Shown: piece after piece, positions 34,667 to 44,115 of the stretch
How the letters are laid out: each line of letters opens with the position of its first letter
Numbering within the stretch: the stretch's first letter is position 1
NCBI GenBank assembly: GCA_963771305.1
Contig: CAVYTS010000013.1
Location: 186,001-250,000, forward strand
Source of the DNA: CAJCIT01 sp963771305
Lineage (GTDB): Bacteria; Acidobacteriota; Terriglobia; Bryobacterales; Bryobacteraceae
Direction: 5' to 3'
Length of the DNA: 64,000 nt
Notes under the pieces: model-generated
The model's input: the letters and a program-made list of their open reading frames with translations, nothing else
Told to the model about the DNA's origin: nothing
The model's database searches: none
Position numbers and translations under genes: made by a program

Positions 34667-36540
34667 GCTTTCGCGCGCTCCCGGACGTTGAACTCCAGCT
34701 TCCAACGACGGCCGTCAGTCGCCACGCACCAAAGCTCGAGCATGCCGGTCTCGGTTACTTTGCTTTCGAGCGTCACAGGCACTACTTCCTCTTTCGCGTC
34801 CGATTGGTCGCGGTTGGGTGGCAAGTAGACTTCGATGGGAGCAAGCTCCTCGAGTTGATCGTCGATGTCATCGAGCAGCAGGCCGGGCGGATCATCGCGG
34901 CGCGAGAGGGAAGAGAAAAAGCGAAAGACAGCGTGCTCGCCGACAACGAGCGCAAGCTTTCGACCCGGAAGTTGAACTTGCGACCCTTCTTCCAGACCGA
35001 ACGGCACGACCGTGAGGGCTTTCATCGGCGCCGGCAGACCCGGAACGGCGGGCATCGCCGTTTCGATGCCGACATAGTAAGTGCGTGGTACGCCGCCACG
35101 GATGCGGACACCCTGACCGGTCCGAGCCAAGCCATAGTAAGCGGCTCCGTAAGCGACGGCATGCATCAGGTCCGAGCGCTTGGTCTCGTCCTGCAGCGTA
35201 ACGACCGGCGGCGCACCCGCTTCGCTTAGCCAAGTGTTCAAGACCGTGATTAGGCGCTCCTCGATCGCGTCGGCCTGCAAGACGCCTCCGTTGAACAGGA
35301 GATGCGTTGGGCGAGCGATACCGCTTGCATTGCCCGCGCGATTTGCGGCTTGCATGAGGAACTGCGCTAAATGACGTGTGACGGCAGCGTCGGACGCGTA
35401 ATTAAGGCCCACTTCCATGAGGCCGGAGTGACGCTGCTTCTGGGGTGCGTCCGTGGAACCGACCACCGGGAAGAATCCGTCAAGCAATAAGGTGCGCGCT
35501 TCGTCACGCGTCAACTTTGTACGAATGCTGCCGCCAACGAGGCCCGTGCCGCGACCGAGAATGGTGATAGGCACTTCGGTTTTAGCGGACGCTTCATCGG
35601 CCAGCAGCGCCTCTTTCGCGGCACGGCACTGCTGCCAGAGCGAATGAAACTGCACCCGATCGAGCTTGGTGTTCTTTGCGGCGAGGTTCTGGTTGACGTA
35701 GCGCGCGAGGGCGAGATCCATGTTGTCGCCACCCAGCAGGATGTGTTCGCCGACCGCGACACGCTCCAATTGAAGTTCTCCATCTTTGTCGGCGACGGAG
35801 ATGAGCGTGAAATCGGTGGTGCCGCCGCCGATGTCGAAGACGAGAATGAGGTCGCCGGGTTTGACGCGGTCGCGCCAGTCGGCGTGACGTTCGAGCCATG
35901 CGTAAAAGGCCGCTTGTGGTTCTTCGAGAAGAGTCACTTCCGCGAAGCCGGCGAGTTGGGCGGCGCGCTGCGTTAATTCGCGAGCGGCCGCATCGAAGGA
36001 TGCTGGAACGGTAATCAGTAGGGATTGCTCTTCGAGAGGCGTAGCCGGAAACTTCTTATTCCAAGCAGAACGCAGATGGAGCAGGTACTGGCGCGACGCT
36101 TCGAGAGGAGAGACTTTCGGAAACCCCTCCGGGGTGTCGATAGGGAGGAAAGCGTCGGCGGGATCCGCATTCTGGCTAGACAGCCAGCTCTTGGCCGAAG
36201 CAACCAGGCGGTGGACATTCTCCGCGCCACGCTTTTGCGCGAGACTTCCCACGATGTACGCCGGGCGATCCTCCCAGGGCAATGCAAGCGAACCTTCGAC
36301 AAACTCGCTGTCGCCGGGGATGTAGAGAAACGAAGGCAGAAGTGGCTGCTCCGTGACTTCTCCTGGATTGACGAGCTGAGGAACGTCGAAGAGCGAGACC
36401 GGAGCTGTGTCTTGTCCGGATTCGGCCGGCGTTGCATAAGCTAGTGCGCTGTTGGTGGTTCCGAGATCGATACCGACAACGAACTGCGGTGCAGCGTTCT
36501 TGTCAGAACTCTTCGTTTTGCTCTTGTCTTTAGTTGACAT
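34663..36540 (-). CDS. Hsp70-family protein (DnaK-like ATPase), intact partner
   Basis: 625 residues from ATG 36540. A short basic tail (MSTKDKSKTKSSDKNAAPQ) precedes phosphate-1 motif VGIDLGTTNSALAYATP; phosphate-2 motif ILVFDIGGGTTDFTLISVAD, GGDNMDLALARYV, THLLFNGGVLQAD and VAYGAAYYGLARTGQGVRIR follow. It lacks the DnaK substrate-binding domain with lid; the last 150 residues (PRTYYVGIETAMPAVPG, EEVVPVTLESKVTETGMLEL) form a beta-rich domain instead. It lies between DUF2760 and the longer Hsp70 in one operon, so the three probably work together; client unknown. Confidence 0.92.
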   Translation of the reverse strand: MSTKDKSKTKSSDKNAAPQFVVGIDLGTTNSALAYATPAESGQDTAPVSLFDVPQLVNPGEVTEQPLLPSFLYIPGDSEFVEGSLALPWEDRPAYIVGSLAQKRGAENVHRLVASAKSWLSSQNADPADAFLPIDTPEGFPKVSPLEASRQYLLHLRSAWNKKFPATPLEEQSLLITVPASFDAAARELTQRAAQLAGFAEVTLLEEPQAAFYAWLERHADWRDRVKPGDLILVFDIGGGTTDFTLISVADKDGELQLERVAVGEHILLGGDNMDLALARYVNQNLAAKNTKLDRVQFHSLWQQCRAAKEALLADEASAKTEVPITILGRGTGLVGGSIRTKLTRDEARTLLLDGFFPVVGSTDAPQKQRHSGLMEVGLNYASDAAVTRHLAQFLMQAANRAGNASGIARPTHLLFNGGVLQADAIEERLITVLNTWLSEAGAPPVVTLQDETKRSDLMHAVAYGAAYYGLARTGQGVRIRGGVPRTYYVGIETAMPAVPGLPAPMKALTVVPFGLEEGSQVQLPGRKLALVVGEHAVFRFFSSLSRRDDPPGLLLDDIDDQLEELAPIEVYLPPNRDQSDAKEEVVPVTLESKVTETGMLELWCVATDGRRWKLEFNVRERAKA

Positions 36541-36582
36541 GTTGGCGTGGTAGCGGTTTGCGATGGGACTCTAATGCCCGCG

Positions 36583-37107
36583 CTATTCGACTTCGATTTC
36601 CGCTGGAGCGAGAATCGATACGTTCGTTTTACCCACGGGCGGCAGTTGAACAGACACGGCTTCCCAGCCACGATGGCGCAGCAAACCTCCGGGTGCCTTT
36701 CCGTTGGCAGGGACGTTGCCCAGCAGTTTAATGCGATTTGCGTCCGGCGCTTTGGTGGCATCAAGCTTCTGGTAAGTACCCTCTACGCCGTCTAATACGG
36801 GACCCAGCTCGACATGGCGAGTGAGAGAAGCGCGGCAGTCTGCATGGAGGTTCCGAACCGCGGCGCCGATCTGATCGTCGGCGTAGCCAGATACGTCTTC
36901 CATTAGAAAATCGATCAATCGGGAATCACGTTGAAGAATCTGAAGAAGCTGAAGAGCTCCATCACTGAGCTTGATGGTTGGCGCCTGCGGAGCAACGGGT
37001 GCGGGCTTCGCTTTCACAAAGCCGAACTCGCTGGCTACTTCCTCGGGTAAAACCCCGGAGAAGAGAATCGAAAAGAAACTGCGAAAAGCTGATGAGACTC
37101 GCGACAA
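36583..37107 (-). CDS. DUF2760 protein, first gene of the Hsp70 pair operon
   Basis: 174 residues from TTG 37107 with AGAGGT upstream. Hydrophobic-aromatic start (FRSFFSILFSGVLPEEVASE), then SDGALQLLQILQRDSRLIDF, LMEDVSGYADDQIGAAVRNL, HADCRASLTRHVELGPVLDG and a C-terminal beta region KTNVSILAPAEIEVE. I recognise this as DUF2760, which travels with two Hsp70-like genes in several phyla. It has a conserved Cys in HADC. A role as co-chaperone or nucleotide-exchange partner is a guess from context only. Confidence 0.85.
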   Translation of the reverse strand: MSRVSSAFRSFFSILFSGVLPEEVASEFGFVKAKPAPVAPQAPTIKLSDGALQLLQILQRDSRLIDFLMEDVSGYADDQIGAAVRNLHADCRASLTRHVELGPVLDGVEGTYQKLDATKAPDANRIKLLGNVPANGKAPGGLLRHRGWEAVSVQLPPVGKTNVSILAPAEIEVE

Positions 37108-37491
37108 AAACTACCTCTCTATTCAAAGGATATCAACCATTGGCTTTTCAAACACAATGCGTGAAGGCAGCCAGGGACAGCGCTTCCAGCACGCTGCTAG
37201 TTTGAGGTGATGACTCGATTCAAGACAATCAGGGCTCTGCGATACGTGTCGCTTTGCGCGCGTGATCGTCTCCGATCGAGGCTCGCGGTTCACGATGTGT
37301 TTGCGATCACAACATGAGCCGCATCTTTTTTCAAAGTACCCGCAATTTGCCAGTTCTCAGTCTGCAAAGGATACGAAGAGAAGGATGATGAGGACCCAGA
37401 TGACCAAAAGATTGCAGTGGATCAAAACAAATAATACGGTTATAGTAGAAACAAAGCAGTACCAATTTGTTTGAAGGGAGAATCATTCGTT
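37108..37491. other. Divergent intergenic region of the Hsp70 operon and the second lysine-rich peptide gene
   Basis: No gene supported. The right 110 bases are AT-rich with a TATAGT (37441-37446) that could be a -10 box for the peptide gene, without a good -35. The left end carries AGAGGT, the ribosome-binding site of DUF2760. I found no CIRCE element here, so the Hsp70 operon is not obviously under HrcA. Confidence 0.5.
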
Positions 37492-37599
37492 ATGGCAACA
37501 AAAAAAGCAGCGCCTAAGAAAGCAGCGAAGAAGGCAGTCAAGAAGGCCGCCAAGAAAGCTGTGAAGAAGGCGACTAAAAAAGCAACCAAGAAGAAGTAA
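37492..37599 (+). CDS. 35-residue lysine/alanine-rich (histone H1 tail-like) peptide
   Basis: MATKKAAPKKAAKKAVKKAA then more KKA steps, ending TKKATKKK. 17 of 35 residues are Lys. Strong ribosome-binding site AAGGGAGA, and the leader GGGAGAATCATTCG differs by one base from that of the 22-residue gene at 21627. A rho-independent terminator follows within 35 bases. Resembles bacterial H1-like proteins (Hc1, AlgP tail) reduced to the tail only. Likely nucleic-acid binding and perhaps a nucleoid or ribosome-associated counter-ion; role unknown. Too short for most gene finders. Confidence 0.85.
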   Translation: MATKKAAPKKAAKKAVKKAAKKAVKKATKKATKKK

Positions 37600-37633
37600 T
37601 GAAGGCCGCACAAGCGGCGTTCAAAAACAGTAG

Positions 37634-37664
37634 AGGGCTTGCCGAGAAATCAGCAGGCCTTTTT
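37634..37664 (+). terminator. Rho-independent terminator of the 35-residue peptide gene
   Basis: Stem GGGCTTGC / GCAGGCCT around CGAGAAATCA, followed by TTTTTCTTTT. Includes G-T pairs but the T-run is good. Confidence 0.8.
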
Positions 37665-37726
37665 CTTTTGTGTTGAGCGGATTCTTTCACAATAAGCATG
37701 GCGGAGCTCTTTACTGGAATAGGGAT

Positions 37727-38077
37727 ATGAAGCGGAGTGACCTTGTTCGACTGATGGTCCTGAACGCGATCTCCGACGACTACGAGAACGTGGATCAGGT
37801 GATCCTCCCGCATGTTGCGAAAGACTGCGCCAAGCTCGGACTGACGGTTGAACGATCTGAGATCGTAGATGCCCTGTCTGAACTGGTCGGCGGTGGATTG
37901 GCAAAGGCATACCTTTTGCCCAGCTCGGAGCCCCTTCAGGGTATGCCAGGGGTCGATGCAGTCGAGGAGAATTTCACAACGTACTTCTACATCACCGAGA
38001 AGGGAATGGATCTCCATCTCTCCGACGACACATGGTGGCCATTCGACGATCAAGGTGAGCCGCTCGAATCAAGGTGA
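37727..38077 (+). CDS. Acidobacterial conserved protein, possible winged-helix fold
   Basis: 116 residues from ATG 37727 (MKRSDLVRLMVLNAISDDYE; the frame is open to 37670). The layout of three helices then a wing-like strand pair (LGLTVERSEIVDALSELVGG, LAKAYLLPSS, ENFTTYFYITEKGMDLHLSD) suggests a winged-helix protein, and I recall close relatives in other Acidobacteria ending in the same DDxWWPFDD motif seen here (TWWPFDDQGEP). Function unknown. Convergent with groEL and sharing its terminator. Confidence 0.75.
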   Translation: MKRSDLVRLMVLNAISDDYENVDQVILPHVAKDCAKLGLTVERSEIVDALSELVGGGLAKAYLLPSSEPLQGMPGVDAVEENFTTYFYITEKGMDLHLSDDTWWPFDDQGEPLESR

Positions 38078-38090
38078 GACCATGACAATC

Positions 38091-38125
38091 AAAAAGCCCA
38101 TCCGGCCGAAACCGGATGGGCTTTC
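38091..38125. terminator. Bidirectional terminator between the 116-residue gene and groEL
   Basis: 13-bp stem AAAGCCCATCCGG / CCGGATGGGCTTT around CCGAAA. On the minus strand it is followed by TTTTTGATT, which fits termination of groESL; on the plus strand by CCTT only. Confidence 0.93.
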
Positions 38126-38147
38126 CTTACCAAGACTAGCTAATGGA

Positions 38148-39776
<1,629 letters not shown>

Positions 39777-39797
39777 AGTTTTCTTCTCCTGATTTCC

Positions 39798-40109
39798 TTA
39801 CTTCTTTGCGCCCACAGCAACAGGCTCGAGGATGCCGAGGACTTCATCCTCACGCATGATCAGGTACTCATTACCGTTGATCTTGATGTCGCTGCCCGAA
39901 TACTTACCAAAGAGAATGCGATCACCAACCTGCACGTCCAGGGGAATGACCTTGCCATCCTCAAGACGCTTGCCTTTGCCCACGGCTACGACTTCCGCTT
40001 CCTGCGGTTTTTCTTTCGCAGAATCGGGAATGTATAGGCCGTTTTGAAGAGTCTCTTTATCTTCAATCCGTTTGACCACGATGCGGTCGTGAAGCGGACG
40101 AATATCCAT
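39798..40109 (-). CDS. groES: Co-chaperonin GroES (10 kDa)
   Basis: 103 residues from ATG 40109, where GGAGG sits 8 bases upstream (the frame is open to 40190). MDIRPLHDRIVVKRIEDKET, mobile loop NGLYIPDSAKEKPQEAEVVA, GDRILFGKYSGSDIKINGNE, YLIMREDEVLGIL. Lid of the GroEL chamber. Transcribed from a promoter overlapped by a CIRCE operator. Confidence 0.98.
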   Translation of the reverse strand: MDIRPLHDRIVVKRIEDKETLQNGLYIPDSAKEKPQEAEVVAVGKGKRLEDGKVIPLDVQVGDRILFGKYSGSDIKINGNEYLIMREDEVLGILEPVAVGAKK

Positions 40110-40194
40110 ACTCAATACCTCCAGGGTTTGAACAACTTGGAACTTGTCGCTCGGAGAGCGATGCGGGAGCCAAACAGATTTGGCTACCACCGTA

Positions 40195-40224
40195 TTATTA
40201 GCACACTGGCACCCCGAGTGACAA
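40195..40224 (-). promoter_or_regulatory. groESL promoter
   Basis: On the minus strand TTGTCA (40224-40219), an 18-base spacer, and TAATAA (40200-40195). The CIRCE operator covers the spacer and touches both boxes, so bound HrcA would block polymerase directly. Confidence 0.75.
40198..40224. promoter_or_regulatory. CIRCE operator (HrcA-binding inverted repeat)
   Basis: TTAGCACAC, nine bases, GAGTGACAA, compared with consensus TTAGCACTC-N9-GAGTGCTAA: 8 of 9 and 7 of 9 matches, exact spacing. Placed 89 bases before the groES start. hrcA itself is not in the window. Confidence 0.85.
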
Positions 40225-40454
40225 GAACAATTTGTAAGATAAAGATTCTATTGTACTTGTATTACTGGCAGCAACAGGTATGACAATGAGAGACTTAGAT
40301 TTTCACATGATGTTCGGCTAAATGATAGCCGGGGCCAGCTCTGATATCCTTTATAAAAGATAGGCAACGCACCCTGTCGAAGTTTCGTCCCCCTCACGGC
40401 AGCCTGTCTTCATGGAGTTTTCGGGGGGCTTGCTCGCGCGGCCCACTCCTTAAT

Positions 40455-42911
40455 ATGCGGCGACTCTCTGTGCTCCTTGGTCTCGCCGCCATCATTCTTT
40501 CCGCGATTGTCGGCTATACCTATTCCCGGCGAATCAAGTCCGGAACGGGCAGTGCGCCGACGCCGCCTCCCGCCATGTCGCCGAGTCTTGAAGCGACGGG
40601 AAGCGGAGGTTGGGTCTACAAAAGAAGCAATGCTGTCACGCACCAGCCGGAGGTCCGGGCGGCTGCGCGCGCCTATTCGCGAATTAAAGAACCGTCTACA
40701 TCACTGGTAGAAGACCTCAAACTACGGCTGTATAACAAGGAGGGCAGTAGCTACACATATGTGCAGAGCGCCAAAGCCGTGTTCGATGAGGCGTCCGGAG
40801 TCATGATCTCGGACGGGGACGTTGCGATTATCATGAACGTTCCTGCCGATAAAGAACCCGATGACAAAGAGGCAACCGCCAAGTTGATTCGCGTGCAGGG
40901 CAGCGGGGTTCGATACGAGACCAAGACCGGACTTGCCACGACGGAGAAGCCCGCGAAGTTCCAGTTTGCTGACGGTAATGGCGAGGCGGTGGGATTAGCA
41001 TACGATCCGTCGAAGCGAGAGCTGCATTTGAAGTCGCAGGTCTCGTTGAACTGGGTTGGCAATGCGACACCCGACAAAGTGATGCATATCGAGGCCGGGG
41101 ATTTGCTTTACAAGGAACTCGAACAGAAGGTCTATCTCTCTCCGTGGTCAAAAATGAAGCGAGGCGCGACGACCATCGAGGCCAAGGACACGCTGGTGAC
41201 GTTGGAGGACGGACGGCTGCACCAGGTGGATGCGGAGTCCGGCAAAGGTGAAGAGATCCAGGACGAGCGTGATGTCACTTTCTCGGCCGACAAACTGATC
41301 TCGTTTTTCAATGACGACGGAGCCATTACGAGCATCGTGGGCGAGAACAATGCCCGCATCGTAACGGTTGATCCTTCAGCAAAGACCAACGTGACCTCCA
41401 AACGTGGCGAGCTTCACTTCCTGGTGCAGACGAAACAAGCCGGGGATAAGGTATCGAGCGATAGCGTGCTGCAGTCTGTTCAAGCGGATGGCAGCGCGAT
41501 GGTGGAATCGGTCCCGCAACCGAGGCCGAACGTGTTGCCGGCCGAGACGCGGATTCTGCGCAGTGAGCATTTGTGGATGGACATGAAGCCCGGCGGCCAG
41601 GAGATCAAGGACATTCAGACCTCGGCTAAAGCGCAGCTGGAGTTTAAACCGAACCGGCCAACGCAGTCGCATCGCACCCTGGATGCCGATCGTATTGTAA
41701 TCAACTACGGGGAAGAGAACTCGATCGACAATTTCCATGCCTGGAAAGCTTCGACTCGGACGGACCGGCCCCAGCAGGCGACTGCCGGCGAGAAGGTTCT
41801 GATTGCGGCCAAGGCGGGTCTGGATAAGCAGGCGGACGGCAACGACACGAAGAAGACGGGGCCGCCGGCGCCCGCTTACACGTGGAGCGATGAGCTGGTT
41901 GCGAAGTTCGCGCCGAAGACAAGTCAATTGACGGCGATCGATCAGATCGGCTCATTTCGGTATCAAGAGGGTGAACGGCAGGCGCGCGCCAAACAGGCGC
42001 ATTTGGATCAGTCGGCAAACCAGATCACACTAACCGAGTCGGCGCGGGTGTGGGATGGCAGCGGCTCCACGGCGGCGGACACCATCTTCATGAATCAGCA
42101 GAGCGGCGACATGGATGCGACGGGCCACGTCGCTTCCACGCGGCAGCCCGACAAGAGTGCGCAAAGCAATGGTTCACTGCTGGATGATTCCCAACCGATG
42201 CAGGCGAAGGCCGACAAGATGGTGGCCCGGGATAGCAACCTGAAGATTCGCTACGAAGGCCATGCGGTGGTGTGGCAGGGCGCAAACCGGACAGCGGCGG
42301 CACAGATTGACATCGACCGCGATGCCGGGACCTTCCATGCCGCGGGCAACGTCGTGAGCGAGCTGCAAGATAAGAAAAAGGCAGGCGAGTCTGGTGCTGT
42401 CCCAGACTCGTCGAAGGACAACAAGAAGGATGCCAAGTCTGACAGCAAAGGTGCCGCGGCAAGCAGTACCAACAATGTCCCTACGATTTACACTACGGTC
42501 CGTGCGCCCGATCTGCTGTATGACGATGACAAGAAGCTGGCGCACTATACGGGCGGCGCGAAACTGGTGCGCGACAAGATGACTGTGACATCGCAGGAAT
42601 TGCGAGCGTTCTTCAAACAGGATCAGGACAAGAAGGACGACGATAGTTCGTCTCTAGACCACGTGTTCGCCGACGGCGATGTGATCGTGAAGGACGTGCG
42701 CCCAGACCGGACGCGCACTGGGACAGCGCCGCATGCCGAGTTCTATGCCGACGACAACAGGTTGATCCTTAGTGGCGGCAAAGCGCAGATGGTAGACAGT
42801 GTCAAGGGCACGACGGTGGGCGAGGAACTAACCTACTTCAACGACGACGACCAGATGCTTGTGAAAGGCGAGAAGAAAGCCTTAGCCGTCACGCACATGA
42901 AGAAGAAATGA
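40455..42911 (+). CDS. LPS-export periplasmic protein with LptC-like and several LptA/OstA-like regions
   Basis: 818 residues, far longer than E. coli LptC (about 190) or LptA (about 185). N-terminal anchor LSVLLGLAAIILSAIVGYTY, then an LptC-like region (LVEDLKLRLYNKEGSSYTYV, AKAVFDEASGVMISDGDVAI) and repeated OstA-type strands (ISDGDVAI, LHQVDAESG, ITLTESARVWDGSG, FHAAGNVVSELQDKKK, LAHYTGGAKLVRDKMTVTSQ, RLILSGGKAQMVDSVKG). It is directly upstream of lptB, so it most likely combines the LptC anchor with an extended LptA-like bridge carrying LPS across the periplasm. The domain borders are my reading of strand repeats. Confidence 0.8.
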   Translation: MRRLSVLLGLAAIILSAIVGYTYSRRIKSGTGSAPTPPPAMSPSLEATGSGGWVYKRSNAVTHQPEVRAAARAYSRIKEPSTSLVEDLKLRLYNKEGSSYTYVQSAKAVFDEASGVMISDGDVAIIMNVPADKEPDDKEATAKLIRVQGSGVRYETKTGLATTEKPAKFQFADGNGEAVGLAYDPSKRELHLKSQVSLNWVGNATPDKVMHIEAGDLLYKELEQKVYLSPWSKMKRGATTIEAKDTLVTLEDGRLHQVDAESGKGEEIQDERDVTFSADKLISFFNDDGAITSIVGENNARIVTVDPSAKTNVTSKRGELHFLVQTKQAGDKVSSDSVLQSVQADGSAMVESVPQPRPNVLPAETRILRSEHLWMDMKPGGQEIKDIQTSAKAQLEFKPNRPTQSHRTLDADRIVINYGEENSIDNFHAWKASTRTDRPQQATAGEKVLIAAKAGLDKQADGNDTKKTGPPAPAYTWSDELVAKFAPKTSQLTAIDQIGSFRYQEGERQARAKQAHLDQSANQITLTESARVWDGSGSTAADTIFMNQQSGDMDATGHVASTRQPDKSAQSNGSLLDDSQPMQAKADKMVARDSNLKIRYEGHAVVWQGANRTAAAQIDIDRDAGTFHAAGNVVSELQDKKKAGESGAVPDSSKDNKKDAKSDSKGAAASSTNNVPTIYTTVRAPDLLYDDDKKLAHYTGGAKLVRDKMTVTSQELRAFFKQDQDKKDDDSSSLDHVFADGDVIVKDVRPDRTRTGTAPHAEFYADDNRLILSGGKAQMVDSVKGTTVGEELTYFNDDDQMLVKGEKKALAVTHMKKK

Positions 42912-43028
42912 CACATCGCGCGGGCCACTTGCTGGACGGGGCTCGTGCCTTATGCCGCCGCTTAGTCGCTCGTTTGAGGCGACGCCGAGGCCCATTCGAG
43001 CACTCCCCTATCATGTAATCAGTTCCCG

Positions 43029-43775
43029 ATGAGAATTCTACAGACGCTGGAAATCTCGAAGTCGTATAGCGGACGCCGGGTGGTGGACAACGTATCGGTA
43101 CGCGTGGAGCAGGGGGAAGTAGTGGGTCTGCTCGGTCCAAATGGCGCAGGCAAAACCACTTCGTTCTACATCATCGTCGGGCTGATCAATCCTGATTCGG
43201 GCTCTGTAATGTTGGACGAAGATGAAGTGACACGCTTGCCGATGTACCAGCGGGCGCGCAAAGGGGTCAGCTACCTACCCCAAGAAGCATCGGTCTTTCG
43301 CAAGCTAAGTGTGGAAGACAACCTGATGGCGATTCTGCAGACGTTACCAATCAACGGCCGGGAGCGCCGTGAGCGGATGAAGATGCTGATTTCGCAGCTC
43401 GGGTTGGAAACGGTGCGCCACAGCAAAGGCTACATGCTGTCAGGTGGAGAGCGCCGACGCGTGGAGATCGCGCGATCGTTGGTGCTGGAGCCGAGTTTTC
43501 TTTTACTGGACGAGCCGTTCTCGGGAATCGACCCCATCCAGGTGCTGGAGTTGCAAAAGACCATTTGGGATCTGAAGCGCTCGGGCATTGGTATTCTGAT
43601 GACGGATCACAACGTGCGGGAGACGCTGGCGGTGACGGATCGCGCCTACATCATTAGCAACGGGCGGATCTTCCGTTCGGGGTCGCCGAGGGCATTGGGA
43701 GACGATCCGGAAGTGCGACGGATCTATCTGGGCGATAACTTTTCCCTGCCGCCGGGACCGTCGGATCGGCAGTAG
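43029..43775 (+). CDS. lptB: LPS export ABC transporter ATPase LptB
   Basis: 248 residues. Walker A GLLGPNGAGKTTSFYIIVGL, Q-loop region SYLPQEASVFRKLSVEDNLM, signature MLSGGERRRVEIARSLVLEP, Walker B FLLLDEPFSGIDPIQVLELQ and H-loop MTDHNVRET. These are the LptB-specific forms (YLPQE, SGGERRR). ATP hydrolysis at the inner membrane drives LPS export with LptF and LptG, which are not in the window. Lies 117 bases after the LptC/LptA-like gene. Confidence 0.97.
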   Translation: MRILQTLEISKSYSGRRVVDNVSVRVEQGEVVGLLGPNGAGKTTSFYIIVGLINPDSGSVMLDEDEVTRLPMYQRARKGVSYLPQEASVFRKLSVEDNLMAILQTLPINGRERRERMKMLISQLGLETVRHSKGYMLSGGERRRVEIARSLVLEPSFLLLDEPFSGIDPIQVLELQKTIWDLKRSGIGILMTDHNVRETLAVTDRAYIISNGRIFRSGSPRALGDDPEVRRIYLGDNFSLPPGPSDRQ

Positions 43776-43812
43776 CAACCAGTTCTCAAACCCATTCCTC
43801 CGTGACCTTGCA

Positions 43813-44109
43813 GTGTCGGACTGTGTGATACGCTTCACGATCGCCATGGGCGTGCGCGGGGGTTTTCCCGGTGCATGCCTTACACCCCTCCAGGAGGCTC
43901 TGAAGCAGGAGATCGCAAAGGAGTTTCACCTGCCCGTGGAGTGTCCGACGCGGCGGGAGATTTTCCGATCGGACTTAAGTACACAGGTAAAGTTACGGGG
44001 TTCGGATTGTCTTTTGATCGAGGGACCATACGTTAGCTTTTTAGGCACATCACCGCGAAAAATCGACGATTTTGCGCCTCATGGACCCACGATTGCGGTG
44101 ATACACTGA
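43813..44109 (+). CDS. Unrecognised small protein between lptB and rpoN
   Basis: Up to 98 residues from GTG 43813; ATG 43846 (MGVRGGFPG) is an alternative. The C-terminal half has a credible fold pattern (TQVKLRGSDCLLIEGPYVSF, PHGPTIAVIH), the N-terminal half less so. It ends six bases before rpoN starts, and the DNA around its stop must carry the rpoN ribosome-binding region. I do not recognise it; it could be a real co-transcribed gene or a chance open frame. Confidence 0.45.
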   Translation: MSDCVIRFTIAMGVRGGFPGACLTPLQEALKQEIAKEFHLPVECPTRREIFRSDLSTQVKLRGSDCLLIEGPYVSFLGTSPRKIDDFAPHGPTIAVIH

Positions 44110-44115
44110 AGCCAA

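Noticed and set aside
34510..35229. 239-codon open frame on the plus strand
   Set aside because: Antisense of the two Hsp70 genes across their junction.
37410..37417. Shared GATTGCAG upstream of both lysine-rich peptide genes
   Set aside because: Distance to the ATG differs (about 27 and 75 bases), so probably chance.
38091..38125. Hairpin as another copy of the double-hairpin family
   Set aside because: Single long stem with flanking T-run: an ordinary terminator.
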